From DAONDQ01 sp035402645 (GTDB taxonomy: Bacteria; Cloacimonadota; Cloacimonadia; Cloacimonadales; DAONDQ01): a stretch of DNA of 16,948 bases. The stretch spans positions 1 through 16,948 of the forward strand of contig DAONDQ010000062.1 in NCBI GenBank assembly GCA_035402645.1. Reading direction: 5' to 3'. Under the pieces are notes generated by a model. That model searched no databases. It worked only from the letters and a program-made list of their open reading frames with translations, and was not told the DNA's origin. Below are positions 14,301 to 16,948 of the stretch, in pieces. The translations under genes and the position numbers were made by a program. Position 1 is the stretch's first letter; each line of letters opens with the position of its first letter.

Positions 14301-16524
14301 TGTGGACAGGGATATGCCTCCATATCATCCGAATGCGGATGACTTCTACTGTACGGCCGTAGCAACAAACAGAAGTCTGGAACAGCATAGTGATGCACAA
14401 AACAGTAATGTGAATACACCACTGGCTGGAACTTTGAGGATGAATATTCCTGATACTCGTTTCCAATTCCAGACATTATCAAATGACCCACTATTTGCAG
14501 CCATCCCATCCACAATCAGTTTCAATTCGGTCAATGTGGGTGAGACTTCTACTGCAATCAATGTCCAAGTCAGGAATTCAGGTGGTGGTTCACTGACAAT
14601 TACACAACCAATCACACTCACTGGTCCTGATGCTGCCATGTTCACTCTTACCGATACACACACTTATCCGCAGACATTGACTGCTGGACAGGGAATCACT
14701 GTATCCATTACATTCACACCAACAAGCGCAGGCAACAAGAGTGCCCAGTTGAATGTCATGGATAACCTGACACGCAATTTCCGTAGTACCAAGGAAAACT
14801 TAAAAGCTGAAAACTCAGAGAGGATAATGCATGTCCTTCCAATCTCGGGTTATGGTAATGATGGTGTGATCCATACATTCCCATATAACCAGGATTACGA
14901 AGATGCTGCCTGGCCTAACAACGGTTGGACTGTTGCTGATGATCAGAATGGCACACAAGGATGGCGTCGCAGAACGACAGCAGGTAATCCTCATAACGGA
15001 ACAGCATATGCAGTGGTTGGAACTTTGGCAGGAAATCATTGGATGATGACACCCAAGTTCGAAATCTCCACGCAAAGTAATACGTTACGATATTGGATAA
15101 AGGACAGTACGGATACTCCTGATACAACAGCAGCATCTATGACTGAATACTTGAAACTGTATATCTCGACGACATCTGCCGATACAACAAGCTTCACCAC
15201 TCAAGTGGGGAATATTCTGACCAACGCAGACATTCCAAGCACATATGAGCAAATGACAGTAGACCTTTCATCCTATGTTGGACAGAATGTCTACATCGCA
15301 TTCATGCGTCATTCAACGGGTGGTAAGTTCTTGTACGTTGATGATTTCTCATTAGCGAATGCCACAGGCGTTGTCTTGAATCCTCCAACCAATCTGACCT
15401 ACCAGGTTGTGAATGAGAACAACGTCACTCTGACTTGGGTGGCACCTACTCCTGCAACCGGAACGACACTGACCGGATTCAAGGTATATCGTAATGGTTC
15501 CCCGCTGAGCACGATCCCGAATTCAGCGACGTTGACCTTTACTGACATTTCTGTACCTGTGGGTACGTACACTTATGCCGTAAGTGCAGTATATCAGGAA
15601 GGTGAATCAGTGCTTTCAGGTTCAGTCGGTGTTGATATCACGGGTGGTAATCCGAATGAACTGCTTGTCGAAACATTCGATTTTTATGATGATTTTGCAC
15701 TGAGTTTCGGTTACTGGACTAATCTCGATGTCGATGGGATCAATACCTACAACTTTGGTGGTGTAACCTACCCGAATATGAATTCTCCCAAGGCATGGAT
15801 GGTATTCAATCCGAATGCGACGACACCTCCGTTGACCACTCTGACCGCTCATTCAGGAAATAAAGTCCTGATTTGCTTTGATGCTCAAAATTCAGTGAAT
15901 AATGACTGGCTGATCACTCCGAGAATTCATTTGGGAACAGCCTCATCATTCAACTTCTGGGCAAAATCATTCACTTCCCAGTATGGATTTGAGAAGTTCA
16001 AGGTCGCAATTTCAACGACAGATAACCAACCGGTAAGTTTCACAAATGTCATTAGTGGTGCAAATCCAGTATCTGCTCCTGCTGCTGCATGGACTCAATA
16101 TACATATGATTTGGCTGCTTATGATGGTCAATATGTCTATATTGGAATCAGATGTGTTTCAGAGAATGCATTTGCCCTGTTGCTTGATGATTTCAAGCTC
16201 ATCACGACAGGTGGTGTAGGTGTTGATGATCCTGCACCTCTTCCAACCACAACTTCATTGATTGGGAACTATCCGAACCCCTTCAATCCTGAAACTTCAA
16301 TCCAGTATAATGTGAAAGAAAAGGGGAATGTGCTGATTGAAATATTCAATACCAAGGGGCAGAAGGTTAAGACACTCGAAAACAGTCTTCGTGAACCGGG
16401 ACATTATACTGTCAATTGGACAGGTAAGGATGACAACGGACACGCTGTATCAAGTGGAGTGTATTTCTACAAGATGAAGACCGGTACCTTCACCTGTACA
16501 AAGAAGATGATTCTGCTCAAGTAA
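11383..16524 (+). CDS. giant secreted multidomain protein with type IX-style C-terminal sorting domain
   Basis: A protein of 1713 residues. A signal peptide (about 1-22, KK then a hydrophobic core) leads to Thr/Ser/Asn-rich beta-sandwich modules. In order: module A (24-196); choice-of-anchor D (198-306); cleaved-adhesin/MAM-like (308-490, ending NIFLDDVTVEL); Fn3 (491-590); cleaved-adhesin-like (591-746); choice-of-anchor D (748-850); a second copy of module A (855-1030; both copies open with V-x-G-T-x-V-like residues and share LTLVYQG / ATLVYDG blocks); choice-of-anchor D (1036-1160); cleaved-adhesin-like (1162-1329); Fn3 (1330-1421); cleaved-adhesin-like (1422-1610, ending LLLDDFKL); and a C-terminal FlgD-like/T9SS tail (1627-1713) with YPNPFNPE (1630-1637), VSSGVYFYKMKTG and a KK-MILLK end. 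Such proteins are exported and anchored or released at the surface, and probably bind polymers or host matrix; no peptidase triad is visible. Residues 1133-1149 are an odd charged insert in the third anchor D module. The start follows AAGGGGG. Confidence 0.92.
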   Translation: MYPLKKVLILIFMMSLMVPMMATLVTIGTGTSVQRQPIACWFGYERSADLYLASEIGTAGNISDLAWYSSITQTLAIPTKIYLKTTTASTITADSWANMISGATLVYDGTLTGATASSWKLVDINDYVYTSGNLFVLVECSYGSSGTGGSAGTQWAYTTAANLASEVHQDSSAPTGNVSVGSNRPNLQMNITPLTGPAVFSMSYTNIDFGQIFLSQTSPTVTVSVANIGGASMHINSTVLGGANPGAFTLTDTNTYPYTLASGTNMQFTVNFHPTVGQVYNATITVTDDLSKTAHTLTLTGIGFDANVTTFPYSESFDGTTFPPLSWTNQRIVGTASPGIWDRQTSGTYPTCNPHSGAAMVRYNSFSISANTHAVLSTPPLVLPGNNYRVSFWWYRDQSTSYNTPKYSDEGVSVWFGTSPTDTTMAVNLGFIPRDVVYAPIATTPGWYKYAFNFPASSEGPGKYVMFKAKSQFGDNIFLDDVTVELQPSGVPFPAIVSSPANAAINLFPTISLNWLPDGTGPANTGYRLSFGTDNPPTNVLFNSDLGMVTTYTPTLAYGTTYYWQVVPFNGAGNATGCPVWSFTTMPDPTVTTFPYVQNFDSVTAPALPVDWWKIVSSTSSSAVVTTYTSGTPHSGTNHAYLYNSSDNQSNLVLITPPTANLGVTRIRFWAKGSSATNLIIGTVSNPMNPSSFMQLTTIALTTTYAEYQYSFAGYNGLDHYIGFKHSNSTTYLSIYIDDFTWQLIPTGPQIDLNTTSLAYGEIYNNSTAVLPVTVTNSGLSDLSFSTATSAPTITTNVTGNQTLTPGASAQVNVTVHPNAEGAFTGSVTFNSNDPQQPSVQVQLTATVLPALAPGLVEVGNGTLVNLSLPVEPYYNYSFSQTLYMQSELNQPNSRITSIFYKYDGSDAWADSVWIYMGLTTRTEFTGTTDYVPADQLTLVYQGLLTVPATAGWVEVPLQVPFTYDNASNLVVCVDRDMPPYHPNADDFYCTAVATNRSLEQHSDAQNSNVNTPLAGTLRMNIPDTRFQFQTLSNDPLFAAIPSTISFNSVNVGETSTAINVQVRNSGGGSLTITQPITLTGPDAAMFTLTDTHTYPQTLTAGQGITVSITFTPTSAGNKSAQLNVMDNLTRNFRSTKENLKAENSERIMHVLPISGYGNDGVIHTFPYNQDYEDAAWPNNGWTVADDQNGTQGWRRRTTAGNPHNGTAYAVVGTLAGNHWMMTPKFEISTQSNTLRYWIKDSTDTPDTTAASMTEYLKLYISTTSADTTSFTTQVGNILTNADIPSTYEQMTVDLSSYVGQNVYIAFMRHSTGGKFLYVDDFSLANATGVVLNPPTNLTYQVVNENNVTLTWVAPTPATGTTLTGFKVYRNGSPLSTIPNSATLTFTDISVPVGTYTYAVSAVYQEGESVLSGSVGVDITGGNPNELLVETFDFYDDFALSFGYWTNLDVDGINTYNFGGVTYPNMNSPKAWMVFNPNATTPPLTTLTAHSGNKVLICFDAQNSVNNDWLITPRIHLGTASSFNFWAKSFTSQYGFEKFKVAISTTDNQPVSFTNVISGANPVSAPAAAWTQYTYDLAAYDGQYVYIGIRCVSENAFALLLDDFKLITTGGVGVDDPAPLPTTTSLIGNYPNPFNPETSIQYNVKEKGNVLIEIFNTKGQKVKTLENSLREPGHYTVNWTGKDDNGHAVSSGVYFYKMKTGTFTCTKKMILLK
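14779..14829 (+). other. 17-codon charged insert in the third choice-of-anchor D module
   Basis: In the first anchor D module the strand DDLSKT is followed, after one residue, by HTLTLTG. In the third module DNLTRN is followed by 17 residues (FRSTKENLKAENSERIM) before HVLPISG. The insert is Lys/Glu-rich and A-rich in DNA, unlike the Thr/Ser-rich host protein. Its core TTAAAAGCTGAAAACTC resembles the TTAAAAAGTGAAAAATTGG of the spacer at 8207-8225. Confidence 0.55.
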
Positions 16525-16546
16525 GCAGGATTTAAAAGGAATAATG

Positions 16547-16578
16547 AACGGCGTCCTATAAAGGGGGCGCCGTTTTTT
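16547..16578 (+). terminator. intrinsic terminator of the giant secreted protein gene
   Basis: AACGGCGTCC (16547-16556) pairs with GGGCGCCGTT (16565-16574), giving a ten-base-pair stem with one G-T wobble and an 8-nt loop, followed by six T residues (16573-16578). It lies 22 nt after the TAA and ends this transcript cleanly before the next gene. Confidence 0.88.
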
Positions 16579-16626
16579 CAAATTACGAAGATGAATATGC
16601 ATTTTGAAGTAAAGGAGCTATTTGCA

Positions 16627-16948
16627 TTGTTGATGATACGAACTGCAATCATGATCATGATACTTATCATCCCAATCAGTAGTGTCATTGCTTCTGAAAG
16701 AGAGGGGGAATTATTGCTGAACCCCTCGCAAATCAATTTTGCCCCACAAACCGTTAATTCTAGTTCTGTGCCTGTAACGGTCAATGTTAGCAATATTGGT
16801 GATTCACTAATGATCATTACATCCCTGACGCTGCAAGGGGCTGAGCAAAGCAGTTTTATTCTCGATGATGATCATCGTTATCCTGTATTCTTGAGTCCAA
16901 GTACTTCGATAGCTGTAACGATTGCCTTTCATCCACTATCGGTAAATA
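16627..16948 (+). CDS. secreted choice-of-anchor D protein, 5' part, truncated by window end
   Basis: The open frame continues to the window edge. After a hydrophobic leader (MIRTAIMIMILIIPISSVIAS) it reads LLNPSQINFAPQTVNSSSVPVTVNVSNIGDS and further strands that match the choice-of-anchor D modules of the protein before it (V-x-V-x-N-I-G, then F-x-L-x-D-x-x-Y-P). I place the start at TTG 16627, 9 nt after AAAGGAG (16611-16617); ATG 16633 is a near alternative. An upstream ATG at 16591 is in frame but begins only 13 nt beyond the terminator and lacks a good ribosome binding site. The product is probably a second exported surface protein of the same class, and may be a tandem paralogue. Length and C-terminal sorting signal cannot be seen. 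Confidence 0.8.
   Translation, partial: MLMIRTAIMIMILIIPISSVIASEREGELLLNPSQINFAPQTVNSSSVPVTVNVSNIGDSLMIITSLTLQGAEQSSFILDDDHRYPVFLSPSTSIAVTIAFHPLSVN

Noticed and set aside
16591..16626. ATG at 16591 as the start of the last gene
   Set aside because: It leaves no room for a promoter after the terminator and has no good ribosome binding site, while AAAGGAG lies inside this stretch and points to 16627.

Overview
The window looks like a chromosomal segment from a Gram-negative bacterium of the Cloacimonadota / 'FCB-like' kind. The evidence is a giant secreted beta-sandwich protein with cleaved-adhesin-like and choice-of-anchor D (ASPM-SPD-2-hydin) modules that ends in a FlgD-like/type IX secretion tail with the motif YPNPFNPE, followed by a second secreted protein of the same class. 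Small dispersed repeats of the 'cttcg-cag-gctcag' type also fit such genomes. The placement rests on protein style and is moderate confidence.

Positions 1-7122 are a visibly AT-rich accessory island, all on the + strand. It begins inside a Qat anti-phage operon: the end of qatA (ATPase), qatB, qatC (QueC-like PP-loop protein) and qatD (TatD-like nuclease), with 3-nt gaps or overlapping junctions. qatC is split by a single-base frameshift just before its SGGLDS nucleotide-binding loop. After 144 bp and a strong Shine-Dalgarno comes a second tightly coupled operon of four genes: a sodium/solute-symporter-family protein, a small membrane protein, a mostly helical protein with a DDVFD motif, and a radical SAM protein with a Cx8Cx2C cluster and a cysteine-rich C-terminus. 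I do not know this four-gene set as a described system, and it is the main candidate for novelty here.

From about 7340 the base composition becomes more balanced. This backbone carries an EFR1-type flavodoxin/ferredoxin protein (7385-8212, +), a 366-bp repeat-filled spacer, and a convergent operon on the - strand (11183 to 8579) encoding a YcaQ/AlkZ-like DNA glycosylase, a phosphinothricin-acetyltransferase-like GNAT and an EamA/DMT transporter. A divergent intergenic region with two palindromes separates this operon from the giant secreted protein (11383-16524, +). That gene ends at a clear intrinsic terminator and is followed by the 5' part of another secreted choice-of-anchor D protein that runs off the window.

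A recurring theme in the backbone is short repeat DNA that extends into genes. The C-terminal residues of two convergent genes lie in simple repeats. A 'cttcg..ggctcag' repeat plus a 12-bp tandem repeat sits in frame inside the flavodoxin domain, and a 17-codon lysine/glutamate-rich insert interrupts one domain of the giant secreted protein.
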